DNA of 21,513 bases from an uncultured Bacteroidales bacterium (GCA_937896505.1 CALBNP010000140.1:1-21513); one strand, 5' to 3'. Counted from the stretch's first letter, positions 1 to 8,484 are shown. Program-made: numbers and translations. Notes: generated by a model not told the origin, from the letters alone.

Positions 1-911
1 ACCTCGAAGATGGCGCCTGTGTAGTAATTCAGGCCGCGGGCCAAAGTGAGGTCAATCTCGGTGTCGATGTTGAGTTCCATGTTGTCGATGTAATCAAACA
101 GGGTTTCGAGTTCTTCAATGCCTTTCTGGCCGACTTCGTTGTCGAGCAAAGGTTTCAGTTGAGCGATTTTCTCGCGCACATCGCCTTTCATGAAGAGGAT
201 AGGCTGAAGCTTTTCGATGGCTTCGGGTTCAAGACCCTTTTCAGCAAGTTCTGCGTTGACGGCATCGATGCCGATTTTGTCCAACTTGTCGATGGCAACC
301 GTGATGTCAACCAAGGCATCCGATTTTCCGATGTATTCGGCAATGCCAGCGAGCACCTTGCGGTTGTTGATTTTCAGCGTGACGTTGATTTTCAGGTTGG
401 TGAACACGTCGTTGACGATTTGCACGAGTTCGGCTTCGTTGAGTAGCGAGTTGCTCCCGATGATGTCAACATCGCATTGGTAGAACTCGCGGTAACGGCC
501 TTTCTGTGGACGGTCGGCACGCCAGACGGGTTGAATCTGATAGCGCTTGAACGGGAATGCAAGTTGGTCGCGGTACATGGTCACGAAACGGGCGAAAGGC
601 ACGGTGAGGTCGTAGCGCAGACCTTTCTCGGTGATTTTTGAAGCCAGTTTCAGCGATTCGAGCGGTTCGCCGTTTTGCTCGACGCCCGACATGAAATCGC
701 CTGAGTTCAACACGCGGAACAGAAGCTTGTCGCCTTCGTCGCCGTATTTGCCGAGCAGCGTGCTGAGGTTTTCCATCGATGGCGTTTCAATCGGCTGGAA
801 GCCAAAGCGTTTGAAGACGCCTTTGATGGTGTCGAAAATATAATTGCGGCGCACCATGACTTCGGGAAGGAAGTCGCGGGTGCCTTTTGGTATGGATGGT
901 TTTTGTGCCAT
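1..911 (-). CDS. hisS: Histidyl-tRNA synthetase, 3' end cut by window edge
   Basis: Class II aminoacyl-tRNA synthetase that charges tRNA-His in the cytoplasm. The first 303 codons are visible, starting MAQKPSIPKGTRDFLP; bacterial HisRS is usually about 420-460 residues, so roughly two thirds is present. Seen: the N-terminal KGTRDFLPE signature (residues 9-17), the class II motif 2 region with QPVWRADRPQKGRYREFYQCD (split as QPVWRADRPQ at 127-136 and KGRYREFYQCD at 137-147), and the HisRS-specific LARGLNYYTG segment at 290-299, just before the window ends. The ATG at 911 lies 19 bases after the stop of the upstream metallo-hydrolase gene on the same strand, so the two are probably co-transcribed. 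No stop is visible because the gene continues past base 1. Confidence 0.96.
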   Translation of the reverse strand, partial: MAQKPSIPKGTRDFLPEVMVRRNYIFDTIKGVFKRFGFQPIETPSMENLSTLLGKYGDEGDKLLFRVLNSGDFMSGVEQNGEPLESLKLASKITEKGLRYDLTVPFARFVTMYRDQLAFPFKRYQIQPVWRADRPQKGRYREFYQCDVDIIGSNSLLNEAELVQIVNDVFTNLKINVTLKINNRKVLAGIAEYIGKSDALVDITVAIDKLDKIGIDAVNAELAEKGLEPEAIEKLQPILFMKGDVREKIAQLKPLLDNEVGQKGIEELETLFDYIDNMELNIDTEIDLTLARGLNYYTGAIFE

Positions 912-930
912 TATCTTGTGTTTAGGATTG

Positions 931-2343
931 TTATTTCAGTTCAAATGTCTCGCCTGGCTCTGGGATGACGATGTTCTCGAAGCCTTCCTTGCGCAGTTGG
1001 CGTTTGTAGAATTTCAGGGCATCGGGGTCGCCGTGGACGAGGAAAGTAGTCTTTATCTTACTTGGGTCTTGGCATTTCAGGTAGTCGATAAGCTCGGAAT
1101 AGTCGCCGTGACCGCTGAAAGCATCGATGGAGTAGATGTCGGCCATCACGCTGTGCTCGGTGCCGAAGATGGATACGACTTCAGGTCTTGGGTCTTCCAA
1201 GAGCTTGGCGCCAAGGGTGGTTGGAGAGCAATAGCCGATGGAGAGGATGCTGTTCTTCGGGTTGTCGATACTGTTGGCGATATGGTGCTTGATACGACCG
1301 GCTTCCATCATGCCCGATGCGGAGATGATGATGCAGGGTTCCTTGCGGGCGTTCAGTGCCTTTGATGCGTTGACATCTCTGACGAAGGTCAGGCTGTTGA
1401 AGCCAAACGGGTCGGGGTCATACTCGATGACGTCTTTCACGTTGTCGTTGAACAAATCCAAGTGGGTGCGGTAGATTTCGGTGGCGTTGACGGCCAATGG
1501 GCTATCCACGAATACCGGAATCTTCTCAGGCAGCTTGCCTTCATTGTAGAAGTTGTTCAGCAGATAGACGATTTCCTGGGTGCGGCTGACGGCGAACGAA
1601 GGAATGATGAGTTTGCCGCGTTTCTCCACACAGGTGTGGTAGATGATTTCGAGCAGTTGTTGCTCGGCATTGGCGCGGTCGCCATGGAGACGGTTACCGT
1701 AGGTGGCCTCGGTGATGAGGTAGTCGCAGTGAGGGAATGCCTCTGGTGAACGGAGCAGGTAGTTGTATTCGCGGCCGATGTCGCCGGTATAGGCGATGCG
1801 GGTCATGTCGCCGCCTTCGTCGATTTCGATGATGGCGCAACCGCTGCCGAGCAGATGGCCCGTGTTGTTGAACTTCACCTTGATGTTGTTGTCGAGGTAA
1901 AGGTAACGGTTGTATTCGACGGTGACGAAGAGACTCATGCAGGCGCGGGCGTCCTTCTCGGTGTAAATGGGCTTCAGTGCGGGCAGGCCTTGCTTGCGGC
2001 GTTTCTTGTTGAACCACTCCATATCGTTCTCTTGGATGAAACCGCTGTCGGGCAACATGATGCTGCACAGGTCGCGTGTGGCGTTGGTGCAGACCACTTG
2101 TCCGCGGAAGCCTTCTTTCCAGAAATAGGGAATCAGGCCGCAGTGGTCGATGTGGGCGTGGGTGAGTATGATATAGTCGATTTCTTCTGGCTTGACCATG
2201 ATGTTGCGGTTGGCGGCATCGGTCTCGAGACCTTTACCTTGGAACATACCGCAATCGAGCAAAATCTTCTTGCCATGGTCGGTAGTGATGAGGTGCTTGC
2301 TGCCGGTCACTTCCTGGGCAGCACCGATGAATTTGATTTTCAT
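931..2343 (-). CDS. Beta-CASP metallo-beta-lactamase fold RNA-processing hydrolase
   Basis: A 470-residue cytoplasmic MBL-fold protein of the CPSF/YSH1-like (beta-CASP) group, which are zinc-dependent ribonucleases acting on RNA ends or internal sites. Seen: the N-terminal strand MKIKFIGAAQEVTGSKH, the zinc-binding motif THAHIDHCG at 61-69, further metal-ligand candidates (TGHLLGSG and TGDIGREY), the beta-CASP-type segment SASGMMEAGRIKHH, and a C-terminal HGDPDALKFY followed by the RMMBL-like end. An upstream in-frame ATG at 2394 would add 17 residues, but it lies upstream of a good -7 promoter box and inside a terminator hairpin. ATG 2343 also begins exactly where the family's first beta strand begins. 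It heads a probable operon with hisS. The target RNA is unknown. Confidence 0.9.
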   Translation of the reverse strand: MKIKFIGAAQEVTGSKHLITTDHGKKILLDCGMFQGKGLETDAANRNIMVKPEEIDYIILTHAHIDHCGLIPYFWKEGFRGQVVCTNATRDLCSIMLPDSGFIQENDMEWFNKKRRKQGLPALKPIYTEKDARACMSLFVTVEYNRYLYLDNNIKVKFNNTGHLLGSGCAIIEIDEGGDMTRIAYTGDIGREYNYLLRSPEAFPHCDYLITEATYGNRLHGDRANAEQQLLEIIYHTCVEKRGKLIIPSFAVSRTQEIVYLLNNFYNEGKLPEKIPVFVDSPLAVNATEIYRTHLDLFNDNVKDVIEYDPDPFGFNSLTFVRDVNASKALNARKEPCIIISASGMMEAGRIKHHIANSIDNPKNSILSIGYCSPTTLGAKLLEDPRPEVVSIFGTEHSVMADIYSIDAFSGHGDYSELIDYLKCQDPSKIKTTFLVHGDPDALKFYKRQLRKEGFENIVIPEPGETFELK

Positions 2344-2364
2344 AGTGAGTTCAGAATTTGACCC

Positions 2365-2394
2365 CAAAATTAGGTAAAAAAAGTGAGGTGGCAA
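2365..2394 (-). promoter_or_regulatory. Bacteroidota-type promoter for the MBL-hisS unit
   Basis: Minus-strand TAATTTTG (2365-2372) matches the -7 consensus TAnnTTTG. A TTG (2392-2394) sits 19 bases upstream as a -33 element. The start site would fall near 2358, giving a leader of about 15 bases to the ATG at 2343. The -33 element lies inside the hairpin that terminates the preceding gene. Confidence 0.5.
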
Positions 2395-2412
2395 TAATTT
2401 GTCACCTCACTT
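2376..2412 (-). terminator. Intrinsic terminator after the first C25 protease gene
   Basis: Inverted repeat AAGTGAGGTGGC (2381-2392) / GTCACCTCACTT (2401-2412) with an 8-base loop. It forms a 12-pair stem with one mismatch/wobble, followed on the minus strand by seven T (complement of 2376-2382, partly shared with the stem base). It lies 34 bases after the stop of the gene ending at 2446. Confidence 0.85.
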
Positions 2413-2445
2413 TATTCTTATTTCACTTTTTTGTGGAAATGTGGC

Positions 2446-5400
2446 TTATTCAACCATGATGTGCTTCACGGCTTGGCCGTTTCCGGTGGCGATTCTCATG
2501 ACGAAAATGCCTTGTCCGAATTGGCTCATATCGAGGCGATAGAGGTCGCCTTCAACATCCGAGCGGAACACTTCCTGCCCGATGCTGTTGACGATGCTGA
2601 TTTGCTTCATGCCTTCCAACTTGATGGTGATGTTGCCTTGGGTCGGGTTTGGGAAGATATTGGCTTCCAATGCATTGCTTTCAATACCTGTGATTTCGAG
2701 GGTGACCGGGTCGCTGAAGGTCTCGCATTCTTGGTCTTGATAGAAGGCGCTAACGACGTAGGTGTGTGTGCCTGGCTCAATCTCGTTGTCTCTCATCTCG
2801 TAATGGTAGTTGTAAGGCACGTTGACGAGTTCGCGAATGAGTTCGTCGTCACGATAGATTCTGAACTTCGTGACATCCATGTTGACGGCCTCGTTCTTTT
2901 CCCACATCAGGTGAGCGCCGAACTCCCAGTCGTCCCAGTAGTATTCTGCGGTGAAGTCTTCCGGACCGTAGCAGACGAAGGTGTCGATGGTGATGCAGCC
3001 ATCGAGGATCATTGTGGATTCGACGTTTTGGTAAACTGCCGTGACGTAATAGCAATGTTCGCCATCTTCGAGGTTTTCGTGGAGGAATGAGTTGCCGGTC
3101 ACGTTGGCGGCAATCAGTTGGTTGTCGCTATAGGTGCCACCGAAGTATTCATAAACATTGTAGGAGTCGGCAATGACGGCATCTTGCCACGAAATCAGCA
3201 CGTTGTTGTCGTCAACGATTTCCAGGTTGATTTCGGGACTTGCGACAACAGCCACGACGATGTTGGCTTGTGCGGTCTGACCGTTGCTGCTGACCCTGAC
3301 GGTGTAGGTGGTGAGACCTTCATTTGGCGAAGCGGTAGTGGTTTGTGCATTAGGATTGCTGACCAATGTGGCAGGTGTCCAGTTGTAGGTGTATGTTCCG
3401 TTGCCGCCAACAGGGTTGGCTCTCAGTGTGGTAGCACATCCGGGTGCCAAAGGATAGACGTTTGGCGTGGCAGTAGCGTTGACGCTTAATGGATCATAGA
3501 TGGTGGCGGTAGCTGCGTTCGATTTAGGTGACTCGATGCCGTTGTAAACCGTAGCAACTTGATAGTTGTAAGTGCCTTGAGAGAGGCTGTTGTCGGAATA
3601 GAAGGAGGAAGTGATGTTTTCTGCAATCATCACGTTGTTGCGATAGACCTTGTAGCTCTGTGCTGGATTGGCAGGCAGCCAAGTGAGGCTTACGTTGCTG
3701 TTGTTTTGCACGGTAGCGGTAAGGTTGGTCGGGGCTTTCACCACGGTGATGGTGCAACTGCCAGATGCATTCATACCAGCACTCGTGACGGTGCAGGTGT
3801 AGGTCGTGGTTTGCGTAGGTGTTGCCGTTGGCGATTGGATGTTGGCGTTGTTCAAGCCTGTGGATGGAGTCCAGGTGTAGGTGAAGGTGCCGTCGCCGCC
3901 TGTAGCAATGGCGTTGAGTTGAGCATTGCCGCCTTGCGCAATGATGGTCGGATTGGCCGAAACGCTGATGTAGACAGGGTCAGGACCGCTGCCTTGTGTG
4001 ATGTTGATGGTGGCCACGTAGGTGATCTTGTTGTAACCGAATACGGTGAGGGTGGCGGTTCCCTCTTGTTCGGGGGCAGTATAGGTAATGGTGGCGGTTC
4101 CATTGCTGATGATGGCAGTGCCCATGATTTCGTTGTTTTGGGTGAGGGTGGCACGGGCACCATTGCCGTCGGTGGCGGTAAGGGTGAATGAGGTTGACGA
4201 AGTACTCAAAGTTTGTGGGTGGTTTACGCCCATGTCGGTAGGAACGGCATTGCGGAGGGTAAGGCTTGGGTCGCCATAAAGAATCCAGGTGTTGTAAGTG
4301 CCGGTGCCTAGTCCTTGGTTTCCGTATTGGTCCAAAATTTTCATGTCACCGTTGATGGAGGTGCCGCCTAAGGTGCGTTTGATATTATTGGAGTAACTCT
4401 CGACGAGGATGTCAACCATTTCGTCTTGGCCATACATTGGTGGGACCCAAGGTTGTGAGATGTAGGAGAACATGCCGCCGATGGCGCCAGTGGGTTGTTC
4501 GGGGTTGTTGCTGTTGTTGGCACGCAGCCAAGTCTCGCCAAAGCAGGGTTGGCTGTGGTCATATTTCCCGTTCAAGCAAGCTACCGACCAAACGATGGGC
4601 AACTTGTTGACATTTGTCAACGCGTTGACATGGTTGTTGTTATATCCAAAAACACTCCAGCTGATTTCGCTGCCGTGGTTGCAGTAGTTGATGATGCTCA
4701 CACCGTTGTTGATGTTTTGGCTGAGTGTGGCTGCACTTGAGTTTGCACCGCCTCCGCTTGGGTAGTCTCTATAAACTTCGGTGTAGTTGTAGGCGAGCAG
4801 GTCGGTGCGGATGTTGTCGATGTGCTGCCAGTCGTCTTCGTTGAAATGGCCGTCGCCGCCTGCTACGGTGGCAACGCCTGTTCCGTAGGTCAGCCAAGTG
4901 TCGGTAGCGTTGATGTCTCTTTCGTAGTGGATTACCTTGTTGACTTGAGTGGTGACGTGGTCAGTGTTCTCGGCTGAAAAACGACCTACAAACAACTCGT
5001 TGTAGTAGTCGTTGCCTGTGATTTGGCCATACCAAAGGTCTGACTTGCCACCATATCCGCCGCTGGCAGTCATGTAGTGACCTGGGATTTGGGCGGCATC
5101 ACCCACCAAAAGGATATGGGTCAGGTTGCTATTGGCGTTATATTGGGCTTCGATGTAGGCCTTGATGGCAGTGTCGGTGGCACCGGTAACGGAAGTGCCC
5201 ACCATAGTCGTTTGGCGGCCAGTTTGTCTCTTCCAGTTGACGAAAGGCTCCATGGCATCCATGAAGGCATCGTGGCAGATGATGAGCAAGTCGCCTTCTT
5301 CTTCGATAGGGGTGTATTTGCTCAACGAGGTTTCGTAGTTGATGAACTGGTTTTCATAGAGTGCACTGATTTCAGGGTCCATTTTCACGGAATTCGACTT

Positions 5401-6012
5401 GCGTGTGATTTGGTTCTCGCCACCCATGCCGTCGCTATACATTTCTACGGTCATATTATGATACACGCGCAAGGTCTGTGTGGTTGGATTGTAGGCGAAG
5501 GGATAAATCACCATATTTTGGCCCCGGAAGTCGCGTAGGATGTAAGGCTCATACAGGCCAATGTTGCTCGTTGGGAAGAAAGCGTTTTGGCTGTAGGCTT
5601 CACCATAGGTGTATGGCACGTCTTCCGGATTGATTTCGCGGCTGAAATCGCCCTTCGAAGGAGCCACATTGAGGTTGAAGTCTTGGTATTGTGCATCAAT
5701 GACGCGGACGCTATAGTGCTGGTTGTCATCGATGATGGCTGGAATGGCTATCATGGGCAAGTTGGGCTCGCCTGCCAAAGCGGTGCTAACGGTTCTCGGC
5801 ACCGAAACGATGTTGGCAACGCCGCGTGGAGTGTTGACTTCGGTGGTGTAGAACCCAGCGACTTGCACGTTGACGGTGATGCCTCGCTCTGTCGATGCCA
5901 CAAGTTGCTTCTTAATAGAAGAAGGTGTGCTACTCGTGATGGCATTCCACTGTTGACCGAAAGCCATAACCGTGAGCGCGATAAGAAGTAAGGTTAGAAT
6001 GCTTTTCTTCAT
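2446..6012 (-). CDS. Gingipain-like C25 cysteine protease with PKD/FN3 repeats and T9SS sorting domain
   Basis: A secreted surface cysteine endopeptidase of 1188 residues. Domains in order: signal peptide (about 1-20, ending FGQ); gingipain-type propeptide (about 21-232); C25 catalytic domain (about 233-590) with LLVGDAAQIPGH at 301-312, catalytic His446 in NYCNHGSE and Cys479 in SVACLNGKY, 33 residues apart as in RgpB; the C25 Ig-like domain (about 600-672); PKD-like (680-758); FN3 (759-840); PKD-like (842-923); two FN3-like units (925-1008, 1014-1108); and a T9SS type-A C-terminal domain from FPNPTQG (about 1113-1188). The predicted mature N-terminus YTPIEEE follows Lys232 and closely resembles mature RgpB (YTPVEEK). 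Asp394 in EDDWQH aligns with the S1 Asp163 of RgpB, so cleavage after Arg or Lys is likely. It is monocistronic: it has its own promoter box and a strong terminator. Its C-terminal repeats differ from those of the three paralogues near 8.5-18.9 kb. Confidence 0.94.
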   Translation of the reverse strand: MKKSILTLLLIALTVMAFGQQWNAITSSTPSSIKKQLVASTERGITVNVQVAGFYTTEVNTPRGVANIVSVPRTVSTALAGEPNLPMIAIPAIIDDNQHYSVRVIDAQYQDFNLNVAPSKGDFSREINPEDVPYTYGEAYSQNAFFPTSNIGLYEPYILRDFRGQNMVIYPFAYNPTTQTLRVYHNMTVEMYSDGMGGENQITRKSNSVKMDPEISALYENQFINYETSLSKYTPIEEEGDLLIICHDAFMDAMEPFVNWKRQTGRQTTMVGTSVTGATDTAIKAYIEAQYNANSNLTHILLVGDAAQIPGHYMTASGGYGGKSDLWYGQITGNDYYNELFVGRFSAENTDHVTTQVNKVIHYERDINATDTWLTYGTGVATVAGGDGHFNEDDWQHIDNIRTDLLAYNYTEVYRDYPSGGGANSSAATLSQNINNGVSIINYCNHGSEISWSVFGYNNNHVNALTNVNKLPIVWSVACLNGKYDHSQPCFGETWLRANNSNNPEQPTGAIGGMFSYISQPWVPPMYGQDEMVDILVESYSNNIKRTLGGTSINGDMKILDQYGNQGLGTGTYNTWILYGDPSLTLRNAVPTDMGVNHPQTLSTSSTSFTLTATDGNGARATLTQNNEIMGTAIISNGTATITYTAPEQEGTATLTVFGYNKITYVATINITQGSGPDPVYISVSANPTIIAQGGNAQLNAIATGGDGTFTYTWTPSTGLNNANIQSPTATPTQTTTYTCTVTSAGMNASGSCTITVVKAPTNLTATVQNNSNVSLTWLPANPAQSYKVYRNNVMIAENITSSFYSDNSLSQGTYNYQVATVYNGIESPKSNAATATIYDPLSVNATATPNVYPLAPGCATTLRANPVGGNGTYTYNWTPATLVSNPNAQTTTASPNEGLTTYTVRVSSNGQTAQANIVVAVVASPEINLEIVDDNNVLISWQDAVIADSYNVYEYFGGTYSDNQLIAANVTGNSFLHENLEDGEHCYYVTAVYQNVESTMILDGCITIDTFVCYGPEDFTAEYYWDDWEFGAHLMWEKNEAVNMDVTKFRIYRDDELIRELVNVPYNYHYEMRDNEIEPGTHTYVVSAFYQDQECETFSDPVTLEITGIESNALEANIFPNPTQGNITIKLEGMKQISIVNSIGQEVFRSDVEGDLYRLDMSQFGQGIFVMRIATGNGQAVKHIMVE

Positions 6013-6353
6013 TTTATTAAAGTATTAGTTCGAAATGAATTGATTTTGTCGCAAAAGTATAACATTTTCTTGGATTGGTAACGCTTTTTCTGAGACCTTG
6101 GAATTTGTCTATCGTTGATGAACTTAAATTGTTGTTTATGTGTAAGTTGAAAGCAAAAATCTTCGCTTTTGTCTTTCTGCTCGTTTTGGTGTTTCTGTGC
6201 AAATCTGCGTGAGACATTTTCTGATTTTCTGTTTTGTAAAAGGCATATAATCAGTGTTTTAAGTTTTTCTATTCTTGGACATTCCATTTAAGGAAGTGTA
6301 GAAGTGCTTGTTTTAATGAAATATGATGTAATTTTACAACTAAATTCTGAGTC
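6013..6353. other. Divergent intergenic region, no gene
   Basis: An A/T-rich 341-base gap between a minus-strand protease gene and a plus-strand regulator gene. It holds the minus-strand -7 box at 6052-6059. On the plus strand there is a weaker candidate promoter, TTG (6308-6310) and TAATTTTA (6329-6336) spaced 18 bases apart, ahead of the regulator ATG at 6354. The short minus-strand reading frames across it have no family features, and the longest would span the promoter. No strong hairpin, tRNA or repeat is seen. Confidence 0.5.
6052..6059 (-). promoter_or_regulatory. -7 promoter box for the first C25 protease gene
   Basis: Minus-strand TACTTTTG, followed by CG, is an exact match to TAnnTTTG, 40 bases upstream of the ATG at 6012. 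No convincing -33 TTTG is seen at the usual spacing, so the call rests on the -7 box and its position. Confidence 0.6.
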
Positions 6354-7829
6354 ATGAAATATTTGGTCCATATTGTTGCAATCTTGTTTGTGGTTTCGTT
6401 GGCGGGTTGCCGGCAGATGTCGCGTGAGGAACGGCTTTCGATGGCCGAAAGCAGCTTTGCCGAAGGACGCAGTCTGGAAGACGAGAAGAATTACAAGCAA
6501 GCCGCTGAGCATTATCTTGATATTCTTGCACTTATGGAAGATGCCGAAGGCGAAGAATTGCGTTGGACGGGAAAAGCCAAGTATCGGCTCGGTGTGGTGT
6601 ATCGTTCGCAAGCGATGTATGAAGATGCGTTATCGATGGATTGGGCGGCTTTGAAGGACTTCGCTCTTGTTGCCGATTCGATGGATATGCTGCACGCAAC
6701 GAGAAACATGGCACGCGAGTTTTCGGCACTGAAACAATATGACAGCTGTAAGTTCTATTTCGACAAATGCTTGATTCTCGCCGAATTGATTCATGCCGAC
6801 AACGAAAAGATTTCCATCTTGGGCGAAATCGGGAGCCAGTATTACCGCAAGATTGGCGACTATCCTAATGCAATCCGCTACCTGAAACTCTCTGAAGAAT
6901 TGTGGCAACATGCCGACGACAAGAATAAGGAGTTTTATTCGTCGGTCAACGATGTGGTGCTGGCTTATCTTTATTTTGTGTCGAACGATTATGGACAAGC
7001 TGGCCGTTATGCGAAGAAAGGACTTGAGAATGAAAAGGTTGAAAATAGGGTGACGTGCTATCAAATCTTGTATGAGATTTCGAAAACGCGCCAGGATGTT
7101 GATTCCACTTTGTTTTATGCCGATGCCTTCATCGATAACTTGGCCGAAAACTTCACGAAGGAGAAAAGCAACAGCGTCCAACAGCTGAAGAATGAGTTCG
7201 ACTTGAAGATGCAGGCGGAGCAAATGCGCCATTCCAATATGAAGCGATTGATGATTATTGTGGTGGTCTTTCTTGTGCTGATAGTCGCTATCTTGCTGAT
7301 TTTGTGGATAAACAATCGGAAAACTTTCAAGCGTGAATTGGAATTGATGGAGGCCAATAATGTGATTTTGCGCAACGAGAACCGCATCCGCGAGTTGACT
7401 GACCATCTGAATGGCATCATGCTGGAGACGGAACGCCAGGAGTCGATTATGGCCGAAAACACGCAGCGCGAGCGCTTGCTGAGCAACAGGTTATTGGAGG
7501 CGAATCCGGTTTATCGGCTCGCGAAAAGCATTGAGAATAAGGATTTTTCCTTCAAGAAAGTCCTTGAAGAATCGGATTGGGACGATTTCTTGGTGGCTGG
7601 AAATTCGGTATATGATGACTTCTTCGACCGTTTGCACGAACAATACCCCAAGCTATCGAAATGGGACTTGCGCACGCTTTGCCTGCTGAAACAAGGGTTT
7701 GCTGCCGAGACCATTGCCTATTTGCTGAATATTCAGACTCAATCGTTGAAGAAACGGCTTTATCGAATGAAATATGTCAAGTTGAGCGATGCCCGCTCCT
7801 TGGATGAAATCATGAATGAAAATTGTTAA
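6354..7829 (+). CDS. Membrane-anchored TPR regulator with C-terminal helix-turn-helix
   Basis: A 491-residue protein that looks like an envelope-spanning one-component regulator. Seen: an N-terminal hydrophobic segment ending in a lipobox LAGC (Cys19); TPR-like helical repeats at about 30-265 (for example YKQAAEHYLDILALME and YPNAIRYLKLSEELW); one strong transmembrane segment at 298-320; a charged coiled coil at about 322-385; and a C-terminal helix-turn-helix at about 437-478 (LRTLCLLKQGFAAETIAYLL), similar in pattern to LuxR-type or sigma-4-like domains. The likely topology is TPRs outside the inner membrane and coiled coil plus HTH inside. The architecture is common in Bacteroidota; this member and its targets are not known to me. 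The next gene starts 4 bases after the stop, so the two are surely co-transcribed. It lies between C25 protease genes, which suggests but does not prove that it regulates secreted cargo. Confidence 0.82.
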   Translation: MKYLVHIVAILFVVSLAGCRQMSREERLSMAESSFAEGRSLEDEKNYKQAAEHYLDILALMEDAEGEELRWTGKAKYRLGVVYRSQAMYEDALSMDWAALKDFALVADSMDMLHATRNMAREFSALKQYDSCKFYFDKCLILAELIHADNEKISILGEIGSQYYRKIGDYPNAIRYLKLSEELWQHADDKNKEFYSSVNDVVLAYLYFVSNDYGQAGRYAKKGLENEKVENRVTCYQILYEISKTRQDVDSTLFYADAFIDNLAENFTKEKSNSVQQLKNEFDLKMQAEQMRHSNMKRLMIIVVVFLVLIVAILLILWINNRKTFKRELELMEANNVILRNENRIRELTDHLNGIMLETERQESIMAENTQRERLLSNRLLEANPVYRLAKSIENKDFSFKKVLEESDWDDFLVAGNSVYDDFFDRLHEQYPKLSKWDLRTLCLLKQGFAAETIAYLLNIQTQSLKKRLYRMKYVKLSDARSLDEIMNENC

Positions 7830-7833
7830 TGCT

Positions 7834-8442
7834 ATGAAAACGAATCGTTTAATAGTCGTATTGTTATTGCTCTTATTCCCTTGTTTTGTTATGGGACAAA
7901 TCGGTCTTTCTGACCTTGAAGGTGATTATCTGCCTATCGGAAAGGCAAAAGTGTATGGGAAACTCTCTGTTCAACGTACTCGTAATGATACGATTCGCAT
8001 CATCATTTGCGACACCTCGCTTTTCCGTAATGATGATGCGAAAGGCGCAATTATGCTTTATCAATGTGGCGACCGTTTCTTGATTCAGGCTGATAATGCT
8101 AAAGGTGAATTGCTCTATAATCCTGCCAATGAGATGATTACAATTATAATGCGGCAGTCGGCATTATCTGAACCTATGGTTGTTTCGTGGCAGCGTGTCA
8201 AGGCTGAGGTCGGAGGGGTGATGGTATTCCCGAACCCGACGCATGATTGGGCTGTCGTTAAAGGCGAATTGCTACGATATGTTGACGTTTACGATTCCTC
8301 GGGAAGAAAGATGTTGAGTTTAGTGGCCGACGATTCCGAGCAAATGCAAATCGACCTTCGGCGATTCAAATCGGGTGTATATGTGTTCCAAATCCGACAA
8401 ACCGATTGCGTGAATACGGTTAGGGTAGTAGTGGTTCAATGA
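7834..8442 (+). CDS. Small T9SS cargo protein of unknown function
   Basis: A 202-residue secreted protein. A signal peptide is clear (MKTNRLIVVLLLLLFPCFVMG, with Gln22 as a likely mature N-terminus; shown as two parts, MKTNRLIVVLL and LLLFPCFVMG). A beta-rich region of about 100 residues follows (about 25-125) with no family I recognise. The protein ends in a T9SS type-A sorting domain from VFPNPTHDW (about 131-202, with the typical SGVYVFQI near the end). ATG 7834 is preferred to the in-frame ATG at 7816, because 7816 would overlap the upstream stop and put six non-hydrophobic residues before the signal peptide. It is translationally close to the TPR/HTH regulator gene (4-base gap) and is followed by a perfect palindrome. 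It may be an effector or a surface ligand of that regulator; this is inference from the operon only. Confidence 0.8.
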   Translation: MKTNRLIVVLLLLLFPCFVMGQIGLSDLEGDYLPIGKAKVYGKLSVQRTRNDTIRIIICDTSLFRNDDAKGAIMLYQCGDRFLIQADNAKGELLYNPANEMITIIMRQSALSEPMVVSWQRVKAEVGGVMVFPNPTHDWAVVKGELLRYVDVYDSSGRKMLSLVADDSEQMQIDLRRFKSGVYVFQIRQTDCVNTVRVVVVQ

Positions 8443-8454
8443 TATTCATCTGTT

Positions 8455-8484
8455 GGTAGAGACGCGCCATGGCGCGTCTCTACC
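8455..8484. repeat. Perfect 30-bp palindrome, REP-like, between convergent genes
   Basis: The half-site GGTAGAGACGCGCCA is followed immediately by its exact reverse complement. It starts 12 bases after the stop of the plus-strand T9SS cargo gene, and its last base is the first base of the stop triplet of the minus-strand C25 gene. There is no T-run on either side, so it is not a classical intrinsic terminator, although a 15-pair cruciform or hairpin could stop transcription from both directions. The outer arms GTAGAGACG/CGTCTCTAC recur at 20437-20500. Confidence 0.85.

Noticed and set aside
2344..2394. Extended N-terminus for the MBL-fold hydrolase
   Set aside because: It lies over the promoter and terminator, and the family's first strand starts at ATG 2343.
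2431..5991. Long plus-strand open frames opposite the first C25 gene (for example 2431-3090, 3559-4191)
   Set aside because: They lie antisense to a well-supported protease gene, lack family motifs and follow from its codon usage.
6009..6287. Minus-strand 92-codon frame upstream of the first C25 gene
   Set aside because: It crosses the likely promoter of the C25 gene, overlaps its start and has low-complexity composition.
6630..7406. Minus-strand 258-codon frame opposite the TPR/HTH gene
   Set aside because: Shadow of the plus-strand gene. It has no promoter and no recognisable domain, while the plus strand has lipobox, TPR, TM and HTH.
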